A stretch of 64,000 nucleotides of DNA from Paraglaciecola sp. 20A4. GTDB taxonomy: Bacteria; Pseudomonadota; Gammaproteobacteria; Enterobacterales; Alteromonadaceae. A program made the translations under genes and the position numbers. Under the pieces are notes generated by a model. That model was not told the DNA's origin and searched no databases. It saw only the letters and a list, made by a program, of their open reading frames with translations. Location: NCBI RefSeq assembly GCF_011378905.1, contig NZ_WTPY01000005.1:124001-188000 (forward strand), given 5' to 3'. This document shows positions 9,827 to 19,887 of this stretch, in pieces (position 1 is the first letter of the stretch; the number at the start of each line of letters is the position of its first letter).

Positions 9827-10708
9827 GTGCTTATAACATACCCCTACCCAATGAAAGCGGATTTCAACCCTAGCCTACCGCGAAGACCAAAAGCGAAAGT
9901 GGGAACATTATGGATAATTTTGGCGTCTTTATTGTTGCACCTAGTTATTGTAATTTTGATTGCCCGCAGCCCAAATGAAATCCCCAGTTTCGAAACGGCA
10001 AATGATGCGGCACCGAAAACCAAGCCCATAGCGGCACGTTTGATCTTCACCCCAATCAGCCAGCCTAAGGAACCAGTACCTGCAGATAAACCTGAACCCG
10101 CTAACGATGTTAATGCCGTAACGACATCTAAGCCTGCACCGACGCCAGATGCCACATCGAAACGAGAACCCCCTGTGACGGTTGAATCAGAACCTGTAGC
10201 GGTGGCCCCACCTGAGCCAATAGCATTGCCTGAGAGCGTTCCTGAATTGCCACCTGACGAAGTATCACAGTCAGAAGCAAAGAGTGAAGCCAGTTTTGTA
10301 CAGCACGATCCGTTAGCACTTCCTGAAAGTAGCAAGAGACCGCATATCGCTAAAGGGCAAAAGCAAACCGTTTCTGACAAAGTGAAGGATCAATTGCATA
10401 CCTCATCGCAACGTTCAATTGCAGAGTTGGCGGCCGAGGAAGCTGCGCGGTATCGACAAGAACAAACCTCTCCAAGCCTGCTTGATAAACCAGAATTGAG
10501 TCAGTTAACCGAAGATGAAAAATTGCAAAAGGCAAATGAAGTGCTTGCAGACTGCTCGAGCTATACCAATAAGGGGATTGCTATATTGGCGGGATTAACA
10601 GGCGGCAATATCAAATGCACCACAACCAATGGCGCGGAATCGTTTATTCAGGATAGGCTGAATAAAACAGCCCACCTACCTGCCATGAAAGATAACAAAG
10701 ACAAATAA
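9827..10708 (+). CDS. proline-rich single-pass membrane protein of unknown function
   Basis: One transmembrane helix (about 27-46, LWIILASLLLHLVIVILIA) is followed by a long Pro/Glu/Ala-rich stretch (about 60-170) resembling the periplasm-spanning part of TonB or TolA. The last 60 residues hold two cysteines (ADCSSY and IKCTTT). No TonB C-terminal domain is recognisable. The start is uncertain: GTG at 9827 or ATG at 9851, neither with a good ribosome site. It converges on the PBP1b gene 15 bp away. A periplasmic bridging role is a guess. Confidence 0.6.
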   Translation: MLITYPYPMKADFNPSLPRRPKAKVGTLWIILASLLLHLVIVILIARSPNEIPSFETANDAAPKTKPIAARLIFTPISQPKEPVPADKPEPANDVNAVTTSKPAPTPDATSKREPPVTVESEPVAVAPPEPIALPESVPELPPDEVSQSEAKSEASFVQHDPLALPESSKRPHIAKGQKQTVSDKVKDQLHTSSQRSIAELAAEEAARYRQEQTSPSLLDKPELSQLTEDEKLQKANEVLADCSSYTNKGIAILAGLTGGNIKCTTTNGAESFIQDRLNKTAHLPAMKDNKDK

Positions 10709-10723
10709 CTTTTTAGTCAATGT

Positions 10724-13069
10724 TTAGCTACCAAAGAGCCTTTCCCAGAGTGACTTTTTAAGCGGGCCGCGCACTTCCCCGTTGCAGGTTTTAGGTACGG
10801 GGGGTAGCGCATCTAAAATAGCCGGTACGCTAATGGTATTTGCGCATCCTGGGCGACTAACTGCACCGCTAGTCTCTTCAAAATGTGCAATCCCTAGTCC
10901 TTTTGGATAACGACGCACTAATGACTTAGGTTGCTGCTGCTTCTGGTAACCAATAAATAGTTGCATTGCACCGCTCGCACCGCCTAACTTAATGGGTTGA
11001 TTATCGTCTTTTCCCATCCAGCTAGTCACCAAAATATTGTTGTCGAAACCACTAAACCAACTATCTCGATAATCGTCGGTGGTACCTGTTTTACCTGCCA
11101 TATTAATATCGCCAAACTCCTTTTTGATTTGTTTTGCCGTGCCCTCAAGCGTAACTTTATGGAGTGCGTAATTAAGTAGATATGTTGCTTTTAAATCAGC
11201 TCTTTGTTCGCCGCGATTGCTGAATTGCCATAAAGGTTTATTTTTTGGCGATAGAACAGACGTGACCGCATGCAGAGGAATATAGCGACCATTATTAGCG
11301 ATGGTCTGATACATTTGATTGACTTGAATCGGCGAAAAGTTAACGGCACCCAGCGTCATGGCTGGGTAAATATCGATAGGCTCATTCACGCCTAAACGCC
11401 TCACTGTCGCAGCGATATCATCTAATCCAACGTCCATGCCTAAGTTGACTGTTGGCACATTTAGCGACTGGGTTAATGCTTCGACTAGTGACACTTGACC
11501 ACGGAATTTTTTATCCGCATTTTTTGGCTCCCACATTTTGCCATAGGTGCTTTTAAGTTGAATAGGTTCGTCTTTTAGGGGGGTCGCTAAGTTATATTGA
11601 GCCGCTCGTTCAAGGGCAGTTAAATAAATGGCAGGTTTAATTAATGAGCCTATTGCACGTTTTGCGTCCAATGCTCGGTTAAAACCCTGAAACTGAGGAT
11701 TAGCGTCCCCAATCATCGAGCGTACTTCACCACTTTTTATATCAGTCACCACCATCGCGGCCTGTAAGTCCGTTAATTTCATACGTTTTTGTTGGGTTTT
11801 GACGCCCGTATTAACGGCTTTTTCAGCTTTTCGCTGGGCAACAGAGTCAAGTGTAGTAAAGACCTTCAAGCCAGATTCACGCATGTTTGGGTCGGCCAGC
11901 ACGTTTTTTAGCTCCCTGCGAACCAAGCCCATAAACGCAGGATGCTTACCCGAGATTAAACTGGCTCCTGTCGCTAAATTTAGCGGCTGATTGATTGCGT
12001 ACTCATATTGATTACGTTGTAATTCGTTATTCTCAAATAATACTCTTAGAACTAAGTTACGCCTCTCAGTAACGCGCTCTGGATGCTTACGGGGATTATA
12101 ATAGGATGGTCCTTTGATAATCCCCACAAGGGTGGCAATTTCAGCAACGTTCAATTCAGCAAGCGGACGGTCAAAGTAAAATAAACTCGCTAAGCCAAAG
12201 CCATGTACACCGGTATTACCATTTTGCCCTAAAAACACTTCATTCAAGTACGCCTCGATAATTTCATCTTTACTGTACCGGGCGTCTATAATCAATGCCA
12301 TCAAGGCTTCTTTTGCTTTTCGTACTAGAGATTTTTCATTGGTTAAGAATAAGTTTTTAACCAATTGTTGCGTTAACGTGCTCCCTCCCTGAACTGCGCG
12401 CCCTGCTGAAATATTTGCCATCAATGCACGTAAAATAGATAACGGAGCAATACCATAATGCTTATAAAAATCTTTGTCTTCCACCAGCACTAAGGCTTTG
12501 ATCAAAGAAGGAGGTACACCAGCCAAATTAACCAACATTCTATCTTCACGCCCACTGCTCATCAGGCGCGTAACCAACCACGGCTCTAAATAAATATCAT
12601 TGAGCGTGTTGTTGCTGTCTAAATTACGCAAGGCGCTAATGCGGCCGTTGGCCAGCGTGATATCAACGGCAACCTCCGACTCGTAACCATGGGGGAAGTG
12701 AAATGCTCTACGCTGAATACGGACACCCGTCGCTTTAAGTTGGTATTCACCCGTCTCGTCGGCATGGCGCACCTTGCGATATCCCAGTAATTCCAGCTCT
12801 TCAACAATTTCTTGAATAGTGACTTCTTGCTTCAACTCCAAATGCATAGGACGCGCAAAAATCTGTGCCGGGACCTGCCATTTATTACCACTGAACTGTT
12901 TAACAATCTGTGCATCTAAATACACACCGTACGCGGCGATAACAGCGGCAATAATGATCAATAAACGCCACCAATTACGCTTTATCCATATCCAAGGATG
13001 CAGGCGACTTAACATCGAAGAAGAACCAGATTTATTGGATTTAGAAGCCCTTTTAGCCGTTTTTTTCAT
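10724..13069 (-). CDS. mrcB: bifunctional penicillin-binding protein 1b (transglycosylase/transpeptidase)
   Basis: Class A PBP that polymerises and crosslinks peptidoglycan, 781 aa. The order is a basic cytosolic tail, a TM helix (about 34-50), a UB2H-like region (about 75-150), a GT51 domain with EDKDFYKHYG (catalytic Glu197) and QGGSTLTQQLVKN, then a transpeptidase domain with SLIK (nucleophile Ser475, Lys478), SLN (535-537) and KTG (660-662). The UB2H region marks PBP1b, which is activated by LpoB in enterics; no lpoB is in view. Confidence 0.95.
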   Translation of the reverse strand: MKKTAKRASKSNKSGSSSMLSRLHPWIWIKRNWWRLLIIIAAVIAAYGVYLDAQIVKQFSGNKWQVPAQIFARPMHLELKQEVTIQEIVEELELLGYRKVRHADETGEYQLKATGVRIQRRAFHFPHGYESEVAVDITLANGRISALRNLDSNNTLNDIYLEPWLVTRLMSSGREDRMLVNLAGVPPSLIKALVLVEDKDFYKHYGIAPLSILRALMANISAGRAVQGGSTLTQQLVKNLFLTNEKSLVRKAKEALMALIIDARYSKDEIIEAYLNEVFLGQNGNTGVHGFGLASLFYFDRPLAELNVAEIATLVGIIKGPSYYNPRKHPERVTERRNLVLRVLFENNELQRNQYEYAINQPLNLATGASLISGKHPAFMGLVRRELKNVLADPNMRESGLKVFTTLDSVAQRKAEKAVNTGVKTQQKRMKLTDLQAAMVVTDIKSGEVRSMIGDANPQFQGFNRALDAKRAIGSLIKPAIYLTALERAAQYNLATPLKDEPIQLKSTYGKMWEPKNADKKFRGQVSLVEALTQSLNVPTVNLGMDVGLDDIAATVRRLGVNEPIDIYPAMTLGAVNFSPIQVNQMYQTIANNGRYIPLHAVTSVLSPKNKPLWQFSNRGEQRADLKATYLLNYALHKVTLEGTAKQIKKEFGDINMAGKTGTTDDYRDSWFSGFDNNILVTSWMGKDDNQPIKLGGASGAMQLFIGYQKQQQPKSLVRRYPKGLGIAHFEETSGAVSRPGCANTISVPAILDALPPVPKTCNGEVRGPLKKSLWERLFGS

Positions 13070-13210
13070 AAGTATTGCAAACTTACCTTAAATATAATCA
13101 ACCACGAATGGAGTCAGTCGTTTATTACCAACGTATCGTATTTTTTTGTTTAGACAACAGATGAGCAATAGGAATGCGGTTGTCAGAAAATACGCGCATA
13201 TCCTAGCAGT

Positions 13211-15691
13211 TCACTGGTTGTTGCTCATCTTCTTTTTCGTTTTGCTTGTCGCTTGCGCGTTCGCAGGGTCATCAGGCCAAAAGTGCTTTTGATACCGTCC
13301 TTTCATTTCTTTTTGTACCTCCTTATAACTGCCTTGCCAAAACCCCGCTAAATCTTGTGTTTGCTGCAACGGCCTACCTGCGGGCGATAACAAAACCATC
13401 TGCACTTTGACCTGCCCCCTAGCAACCAGAGGTGTATCGGTAAGGCCATAAACTTCCTGCATTCTAACCGCAAGTGATACACCGCCATGAGCGTCGTATT
13501 CTAAAGGAATACGACTTGAACTGGGCACTGTCATTTTGTTGGGTAACAACTGATTAAGTAATTGCTGTGCGTTGTAATCAAGTTGATTTAGCAGCAGAGC
13601 ATGAAAATCTAACTTGCTTAGTTGCTGCCAGCTCAACACATCTGACAAATAAGGTAACAACCAATCGTCAATAGTCGCCATTAGCCCAACATCATTAACA
13701 TCCGGCCATTGTCGGTCAGTTAAATAACGTCGGGCCATTCTCAATCGATATATCAATTGCAGAGCATTATCACTAAAGGGCAATGCCATAACACCACGTT
13801 GGTTAATTTGCTCGCGCCAGATTTGATTTATTTGATCGCTACTGGGTTTTCCAGTAGGCGTTTGACTAAGTACAATGTTACCCAACCGCTGAAGAGAATG
13901 GCCGGAAATAGCCCCTCGTGATTCATCCCACTCACAGCGCATTTCTTTACTGATAAGATGAGAAAAATGCAGCTCGATTTGGGCTTTACTGATGGGCTCT
14001 GCCAATGTGATACGTGCATTACTCTGATAAGTATCGCTAAGTAGCATTTGCCCTATGGCTAACCATGGTTGGCCAACTAACGGGTCGTTTTCACTCAGTT
14101 GAGCTCCAGTGCCATCCAGCAACGCGTAGCGTCCGTTACCACTGCTTTTTCCTATCCATTGAGGGAAGGCAAAACCGATTAATACACCAGTGTCATCTAA
14201 CGGCCAGGGCGCATCTACACATCCTAATTTTTTATACCACTGGTGTATAACGCGCCACAAAGGGTGTTTTTTTTGTTGTTGTAACAATGTTAAACGTTCA
14301 TAACACAAACTACCTGCTTGACTCCCTAGGGGATCCTTATCTTCAAGAAGCACCGCAATTGCGCAGGCTAGACTTTGATGCCCAACCCCAAGGACTTTAC
14401 TTTTTAACAGCATAGTAGCGATATTTGCCTGCCCACCCAAAGCATGCACCGCTTTGCCATGAGTGCTAACCTGATGATGTTCATCAAGTACCTGCAATCC
14501 CATCAGCACTGAGTGTGCTTGTTTGAGCTGTGCATCAGTGGGCATATCGATTAATGCAAAATCGTTGACTTTGGCCCCCCAAACACTCGCTTCGAGCAAA
14601 AAAGGCGAGAGGTCGCTGGTTAAAATTTCTGCTGCGCTGTGTTCAACTAAACGCTGATGCTGCTCTTTACTCCACAAGCGATAACACACACCAGGACTTA
14701 GTCGCCCTGCTCGTCCCATTCGTTGCGTCGCAGATGCCTTTGAAATCATATGGCTGTGAAGTTGGGTTAAGCCCTTACTCAATTGATAAACCGCGCTTTT
14801 TTGCATACCACTGTCAACAACGACAGTGATCCCTTCTATGGTCAAACTTGTTTCTGCGATGTTAGTAGCAAGAATAATCTTTCGTTTGCCTTCAGAATCT
14901 GGCCTTAAGGCGGCTTCTTGAGCAACTAAGTTCTGCTGTGAAAAAAGACAATGTATTTTTACATCACTTGCCGTTCTTTGTTCTAACAACCTCGCGCAGC
15001 GCACAATTTCACCTTGCCCAGGCAAAAATACTAAAATATCTCCTTGGTGCTCGGCGGCAGCAAAAACGGTTAAACTTGCCACTTTTTCAACCAATGAAGC
15101 ACTTGAAGCATTAGGCCGATAAAAGGTTTCAACAGGGTAACTTCGCCCCTCACACACGATCTGTTTGGCTCTTGGCAGCAACCTGCTGAGACTGGCAACA
15201 TCTAACGTGGCTGACATAATCAATAATCGTAAATCATCGCGCAGTGCATGCTGAACTTCCAAACACAAGGCCAGCGAAAAATCAGCATGCATACTACGTT
15301 CATGAAATTCGTCAAATATAACGAGCCCTACTCCCGGTAATTCCGGATTACTTTGTAACATCCTAGTGAGAATGCCTTCAGTTACAATTTCTAAACGCGT
15401 TGCCTTGCTAATGCGGCTTTCTCCGCGAATGCGATAACCCACAGTTTGCCCCACATCCTCGCCTAATTGCTTGGCAAGATAATGCGCTATATTGCGCGCG
15501 GCAATGCGCCTTGGTTGCAACATGATTATTTTTTGTTGGGAAAACTGTTCGATGCTTAACAGTGCCATGGGTACACACGTCGATTTACCCGCACCAGGAG
15601 GGGCAGCTAAGATCACATCGCTTTGTGCAAGTGCATGGTGTAGTTGGGGGATAATCGTTTCTACTGGCAGGGTGTTTTTTACAAACGGCAA
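13211..15691 (-). CDS. hrpB: ATP-dependent DEAH-box helicase HrpB
   Basis: Superfamily 2 DEAH-like helicase, 826 aa, the normal HrpB length. Walker A is PPGAGKST (31-38), motif II is DEFH (127-130), motif III is SAT, and motif VI is QRMGRAGR. A long HrpB-type C-terminal region follows. The start is a TTG at 15691. It is a likely RNA helicase whose cellular role is poorly defined; in several bacteria HrpB is dispensable. It lies upstream of mrcB on the same strand with a 141-bp gap; a hrpB-mrcB arrangement is common in gammaproteobacteria. Confidence 0.93.
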   Translation of the reverse strand: MPFVKNTLPVETIIPQLHHALAQSDVILAAPPGAGKSTCVPMALLSIEQFSQQKIIMLQPRRIAARNIAHYLAKQLGEDVGQTVGYRIRGESRISKATRLEIVTEGILTRMLQSNPELPGVGLVIFDEFHERSMHADFSLALCLEVQHALRDDLRLLIMSATLDVASLSRLLPRAKQIVCEGRSYPVETFYRPNASSASLVEKVASLTVFAAAEHQGDILVFLPGQGEIVRCARLLEQRTASDVKIHCLFSQQNLVAQEAALRPDSEGKRKIILATNIAETSLTIEGITVVVDSGMQKSAVYQLSKGLTQLHSHMISKASATQRMGRAGRLSPGVCYRLWSKEQHQRLVEHSAAEILTSDLSPFLLEASVWGAKVNDFALIDMPTDAQLKQAHSVLMGLQVLDEHHQVSTHGKAVHALGGQANIATMLLKSKVLGVGHQSLACAIAVLLEDKDPLGSQAGSLCYERLTLLQQQKKHPLWRVIHQWYKKLGCVDAPWPLDDTGVLIGFAFPQWIGKSSGNGRYALLDGTGAQLSENDPLVGQPWLAIGQMLLSDTYQSNARITLAEPISKAQIELHFSHLISKEMRCEWDESRGAISGHSLQRLGNIVLSQTPTGKPSSDQINQIWREQINQRGVMALPFSDNALQLIYRLRMARRYLTDRQWPDVNDVGLMATIDDWLLPYLSDVLSWQQLSKLDFHALLLNQLDYNAQQLLNQLLPNKMTVPSSSRIPLEYDAHGGVSLAVRMQEVYGLTDTPLVARGQVKVQMVLLSPAGRPLQQTQDLAGFWQGSYKEVQKEMKGRYQKHFWPDDPANAQATSKTKKKMSNNQ

Positions 15692-15791
15692 GGTTTTATC
15701 TCATACAAATTAGCGATTCGACCCACAAATAAGGTCATTGACTAGTGTATCCTGTAAGAGTGATATTTTCAGGTATTTTCAGGAGTTTACT

Positions 15792-16322
15792 ATGCGCGTA
15801 TTTTTTGCCCTTACCCCACCCCCGCCGACGAAACTCGCTATTGAAGCGTGGCGAGAAAAAGCCTTTCCGCACTTTATTAGTCCTGTGAAAGCGAGTAATT
15901 TCCATATTACGTTAGCATTTTTAGGGCAAATATCCGAGCCTCAACTAGACACACTAAGTCAGTATCTTGATAGCCAATTAAATATCAAGAGCTTTTCTTT
16001 AACCTTAGATTATTTGGGTTACTGGTCTAAACCGAAGGCATTATGGATAGGCAACACGCATGTCCCCAAACCGCAACTCGACTTAGTCGAACTATTATAT
16101 AAGGCGGCCCAAAATAGCGGTATAAGTGTTCAAAAACGCGACTATATCTCACATCTAACCCTTGCTAGAAAATGCCACGAAAATCCCCCAGCACCATTAC
16201 TTGAACCGAGTTTTACATTTAAAAATTCTGAAGTGACCTTATATCAGTCGGTCTCAACGGATCACGGAGTGATGTATCGTCCGTTAGCAGAATGGACTTT
16301 CGTGCCGAGCTTTTCGTTTTAA
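15792..16322 (+). CDS. thpR: RNA 2',3'-cyclic phosphodiesterase (2'-5' RNA ligase family)
   Basis: 2H phosphoesterase family member of 176 aa with the two H-x-T motifs HITLAF (about residue 36) and HLTLAR (about residue 118). The family opens 2',3'-cyclic phosphates on RNA ends and can ligate 2'-5' in vitro. The frame is open 54 nt further upstream, but AGGAG at 15781-15785 sits 6 nt before the ATG at 15792, which fixes the start. It diverges from hrpB. Confidence 0.9.
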   Translation: MRVFFALTPPPPTKLAIEAWREKAFPHFISPVKASNFHITLAFLGQISEPQLDTLSQYLDSQLNIKSFSLTLDYLGYWSKPKALWIGNTHVPKPQLDLVELLYKAAQNSGISVQKRDYISHLTLARKCHENPPAPLLEPSFTFKNSEVTLYQSVSTDHGVMYRPLAEWTFVPSFSF

Positions 16323-16425
16323 GTAAGAATTAATGACAAATCTGTTAATCAATAACGATTCGCTATTTACCTTAGGGAGCTAGCGAGGTAAAACAGGTGC
16401 AAATTTTAGAAGTGAAGATTTACCC

Positions 16426-17280
16426 ATGCAACAAACCTTAAGATTGGTCATCGATTGCCCCGATCAAGTTGGCCTTGTGGCCAGTGTTAGTCAGTTTTTA
16501 GCGCAACATAACGCGACGATTGTGGAGGCGAGCCACCATACTGATCTGCAAACGGGTCGATTTTTTATGCGCCATGAAATTCGTACCGACTCGTTAACCA
16601 TGGATATAGACCAAATAAAACAAGCATTTATGCCTATAGCCGAATCATATTCCATGAATTGGAAACTGGTTGATTCCCGCAACAAGCCCAAAATGGCGCT
16701 ACTTGCCAGCCATGAATCTCATTGTTTAATGGACTTATTGCACCGCTGGCATAGCAAAGAATTGTATTGTGATATTCCGTGTATTATTGCTAATCATCCG
16801 CAAATGAAACAATTTGCCGATTGGCACAGCATTCCATTTCATTGGATTGACTTTAAAACCTTAGGTAGAGAAGCTGCTTTCGCTCAGATCAGTCAGTTAA
16901 TTAAACAATACGACATTGACTTAACTGTACTTGCGCGTTTTATGCAGATCTTACCTGAATCTCTGTGTCAGGAGTTAGCTGGTCGCGCGATCAACATTCA
17001 CCACAGTTTTTTGCCCTCATTCGCCGGCGCTAAACCTTATCAGCAAGCATATGACAGAGGGGTAAAACTCATTGGAGCAACCTGCCATTATGTGACCAGT
17101 GACCTAGATGAAGGACCGATTATAGAACAAGAAGTCATGCGAATTTCCCATAGCGACTCAGCTCAAGATATGGTTAGAAAAGGTAAAAACTGTGAAAAAA
17201 CAGCGCTTGCTAACGGCGTTCGTTATCATTTAGAAGACAGAGTAATTATTCATCGCTCTAAAACAGTCGTGTTTGCGTAA
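16426..17280 (+). CDS. purU: formyltetrahydrofolate deformylase
   Basis: Hydrolyses 10-formyl-THF to formate and THF, feeding formate to PurT and balancing one-carbon units. An N-terminal ACT domain (about 5-80, LRLVIDCPDQVGLVASVS) precedes a formyltransferase-fold domain with the catalytic Asn-His-Asp set in NIHHSFLPSFAGAKPY and HYVTSDLDEGPIIEQ. The length of 284 aa is normal. A weak stem with TTTACCT (16366-16372) and AGGTAAA (16386-16392) lies in the leader; I do not see a glycine riboswitch. Confidence 0.95.
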   Translation: MQQTLRLVIDCPDQVGLVASVSQFLAQHNATIVEASHHTDLQTGRFFMRHEIRTDSLTMDIDQIKQAFMPIAESYSMNWKLVDSRNKPKMALLASHESHCLMDLLHRWHSKELYCDIPCIIANHPQMKQFADWHSIPFHWIDFKTLGREAAFAQISQLIKQYDIDLTVLARFMQILPESLCQELAGRAINIHHSFLPSFAGAKPYQQAYDRGVKLIGATCHYVTSDLDEGPIIEQEVMRISHSDSAQDMVRKGKNCEKTALANGVRYHLEDRVIIHRSKTVVFA

Positions 17281-17316
17281 TTTAAGTGGTCGTTATAAAC
17301 ATAAAATAATGGCTAT

Positions 17317-17886
17317 TTAAAAGTTCGCCACATAAACAATGTTAATTTGCTTATCGGTGCGCCCTTGTCCTGACCATGATTGGGCGGCATCGTTAGCCTG
17401 CCAAGCAGCTTTAGTCAGGGCGACTTCAACATACTGCTGCTGGGAGCCCAGCATAAAACGAGAACTCAGTAACCATTGATTGCTCGCTGGAAGTTGAATA
17501 TCTGCGCCTTGAGATGTCTCAAGGTTAGTATCCATTTGCTTAATATAACCCAAGCCCAAACTAATCTGATGGTTAATACGGTAACGAGGTAAAATGGCCC
17601 ATTGTCGTGAAGTGGTTTTTTGACTATGCGCCCCCCAACTTAACTCACCTTTTACATAACCTATTTGCGTTTCAATAAAAATACCTTCGCCCAATTCTTG
17701 ATGGAAGCTAAGCTGGTAATCACGTTGATGACAACCATCGAACTTAATGCTCTTCTTATCAAAATCCAGATCGGCGCTTTGGGGCAACGATTGCTTTAGC
17801 CAGTTCAACGTCTCTGCCCAATTTAATTCTGCCGCATTAATGGTAGCGGCGAAGCCGCAAATTAAAAGACCAATAACAATACGCAA
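17317..17886 (-). CDS. exported beta-strand-rich protein, probable small outer-membrane barrel
   Basis: A 189-aa protein with a clear signal peptide (1-18, cut after INA). The body alternates hydrophobic and polar residues and ends in Phe (VYVANF), as outer-membrane barrels do. Strand-like segments include FIETQIGYVKGELSW, ISLGLGYIKQM and QQYVEVALTKAAW. I do not recognise a named family. It is divergent from the larger barrel gene at 18165, 278 bp away. Confidence 0.65.
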   Translation of the reverse strand: MRIVIGLLICGFAATINAAELNWAETLNWLKQSLPQSADLDFDKKSIKFDGCHQRDYQLSFHQELGEGIFIETQIGYVKGELSWGAHSQKTTSRQWAILPRYRINHQISLGLGYIKQMDTNLETSQGADIQLPASNQWLLSSRFMLGSQQQYVEVALTKAAWQANDAAQSWSGQGRTDKQINIVYVANF

Positions 17887-18164
17887 GGGTATTCTCTAAC
17901 GAGGTGAAGATGCTCTTAACTGTAGCTCTCATTTCGAGTTAATGAGTATTAAGTCACATTAGTAAGTATATTATTTCATACCTATAATAACCTAAAGCTA
18001 ACTATACTCAAGGTTAGCACTACAAATACGCAACAAATCACTAACGTCATTACAATTGAAATATATGGTGCAAAGCAGACAAGATATGTACTATCAACTT
18101 ATTTATAAGTCTTTTTTAGCACTTTTACACGAGTAAAAAATTATTACCGAGTCGATGATTATTC

Positions 18165-19436
18165 ATGCAAAATAAAATACGCAGACCCCTTCGTACCTTA
18201 TTCTACTTATTATTATTAAACACGTTTAATAATAATAGCGTCTTTGCATCAGAAGATATGTTCAAGTTCAGTGGATTCGCAACGCTAGGCGCAATTTACA
18301 ACGATAGTAATGATTTAGGATTTCATACAAATTTCAAAACGCCAGCTCGTAGTGGCTTTTCATTTGCGCCAGACTCTTTAATCGGCGCCCAAGCCAATAT
18401 TGAATTTAACGCCCAGTGGGATGCCGTTGTACAAGCCGTTTATCGAGACAAACTGGATGATAAGGTGCTTAATTATTTGGATGTGGCATTTTTACGCTAT
18501 CACCTAGATAACAGTTGGGAAATTCGCGCTGGACGCATGAACACCGACATTTACTTTTTATCAGAATATAAATCAGTTGGTTACGCCTACCTATGGGCTC
18601 GCCCTCCCTCTGAATTTTATGGGAAAGTATCTTCCGTATCCCAGTTCGAGGGCGCAGATGTTTTGTATAAACGCTCATTCGGTGATGGTTTTTTACAAAT
18701 TAAATTAGGCTTTGGAGAGTCCGACGCCACCGTCGCCACCATAGGCTCAGCATTCGACATTCATTTCACCAATATGATGATGGCGTCATTAACATATCAA
18801 CAAGATAATTGGCAGGTCAGAGCATCGTTGCTCGATACCAAGGTTGACGAATTCAGCGCAAGTACAAGAACAATTGAAGAAGCAATTGCCTTGTTTCCCC
18901 CCACTATTTGGCCCGGCGGCCCCGAACTTCGTGATCGACTTAGTTTTGTTGGCAAAAAACAACAATTTTTTGGTTTGGGTTATCAATATGACAATGATTT
19001 ATGGTTAGTCCAGTCAGAAGTGGGGTTTATTGACTCCGAATGGGACCTTGAACGCGATACAGTATCTGGTTATATCAGTGTCGGTTACCAGCCTGAAAAC
19101 ATTACTTACTACGCAACTATTTCAGCTGTACGCCCAACAAAAAACAATGTCAGCGATGATGTAGGTGAAATATCACCTAGTGCTCCGGAATATGCAGTTG
19201 CAATAATACAGTCTTTTCAACCATTAATACGCAAAGCACTAGATCAGAACTTAATAAAGCAACACACCTTTAGTGTGGGTGCAAAATGGCAACTGTCTCC
19301 TTCTTTGGTGGCCAAATTACAAGTTGATTACAGCATAATTGCCAACAACAACTTTTCACTTTGGCGCCTATACAATGAACCAGATTCAGGCCAAGAAGTA
19401 ACAGTATCAAGCCTTAACCTGAACTGGATATTCTGA
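18165..19436 (+). CDS. outer-membrane beta-barrel protein (porin-like)
   Basis: 423 aa, with a signal peptide ending near VFA (about 28) and then a long run of amphipathic strands (FKFSGFATLGAIYND, WEIRAGRMNTDIYF, FLQIKLGFGES, WQVRASLLDT) ending in a C-terminal Phe (LNLNWIF). It resembles uncharacterised porin-like proteins rather than a named porin. The next gene starts 1 bp after its stop, so the two are translationally coupled. An inverted repeat GCTAAC/GTTAGC (17997-18018) lies 147 bp upstream and may be an operator. Confidence 0.75.
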   Translation: MQNKIRRPLRTLFYLLLLNTFNNNSVFASEDMFKFSGFATLGAIYNDSNDLGFHTNFKTPARSGFSFAPDSLIGAQANIEFNAQWDAVVQAVYRDKLDDKVLNYLDVAFLRYHLDNSWEIRAGRMNTDIYFLSEYKSVGYAYLWARPPSEFYGKVSSVSQFEGADVLYKRSFGDGFLQIKLGFGESDATVATIGSAFDIHFTNMMMASLTYQQDNWQVRASLLDTKVDEFSASTRTIEEAIALFPPTIWPGGPELRDRLSFVGKKQQFFGLGYQYDNDLWLVQSEVGFIDSEWDLERDTVSGYISVGYQPENITYYATISAVRPTKNNVSDDVGEISPSAPEYAVAIIQSFQPLIRKALDQNLIKQHTFSVGAKWQLSPSLVAKLQVDYSIIANNNFSLWRLYNEPDSGQEVTVSSLNLNWIF

Positions 19437-19437
19437 T

Positions 19438-19866
19438 ATGCATTTTATAAGAAAAAGCGTATTAGGGTTAATGTTACTATTGTGTTTACCCCTTTGTGCG
19501 CAAGCGATGGTCGTGGTGGTGAGTAAGCATAATCCCATCGAATCATTAAGCAAAACGCAAATTATCGATATATACATGGGTCGCTATAATACGTTTCCAA
19601 ACGGTGTGTTGGCAAAACCCCTTGACCGTGCAGCCGGTAGCCCTGAGAAAAAGCGTTTCTATCAAGAACTGGTGGGCAAAAGTGAGGCTAAAATTAATGC
19701 TTACTGGGCGCGACTTTTATTCTCAGGCCGTGCAAGCCCGCCAAGTAGCTTCGACACTGATGATGAGATGCTTAATGAGCTTAAAACAACACCCCAAGCA
19801 ATTGGCTACTTATTAGAATCAGAAGTAGATGATTCTTTGAAAGTCGTTTATCGTTTCGAAAAATAA
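19438..19866 (+). CDS. small periplasmic phosphate-binding-like protein (PstS-type fold)
   Basis: 142 aa with a signal peptide (1-23, cut after AQA). The mature part (VVVVSKHNPIESLSKTQIIDIYMGR, AIGYLLESEVD) looks like the small orphan relatives of phosphate ABC transporter substrate-binding proteins. It is too short to be a full two-lobed PstS. No ABC permease or ATPase genes are nearby. It sits between a barrel gene and a PqiA-like gene, suggesting a role in envelope transport or assembly, which is inference. Confidence 0.75.
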   Translation: MHFIRKSVLGLMLLLCLPLCAQAMVVVVSKHNPIESLSKTQIIDIYMGRYNTFPNGVLAKPLDRAAGSPEKKRFYQELVGKSEAKINAYWARLLFSGRASPPSSFDTDDEMLNELKTTPQAIGYLLESEVDDSLKVVYRFEK

Positions 19867-19887
19867 ATTAGCTTTGTAGGACATTTT

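Noticed and set aside
9844-10380. A 178-codon leftward frame rich in Ser/Gly
   Set aside because: Opposite the proline-rich gene; Gly/Ser runs arise from complementing Pro/Glu/Thr codons.
16360-16395. Possible glycine riboswitch before purU
   Set aside because: Only a 7-bp stem is visible; the paired aptamer core is absent.
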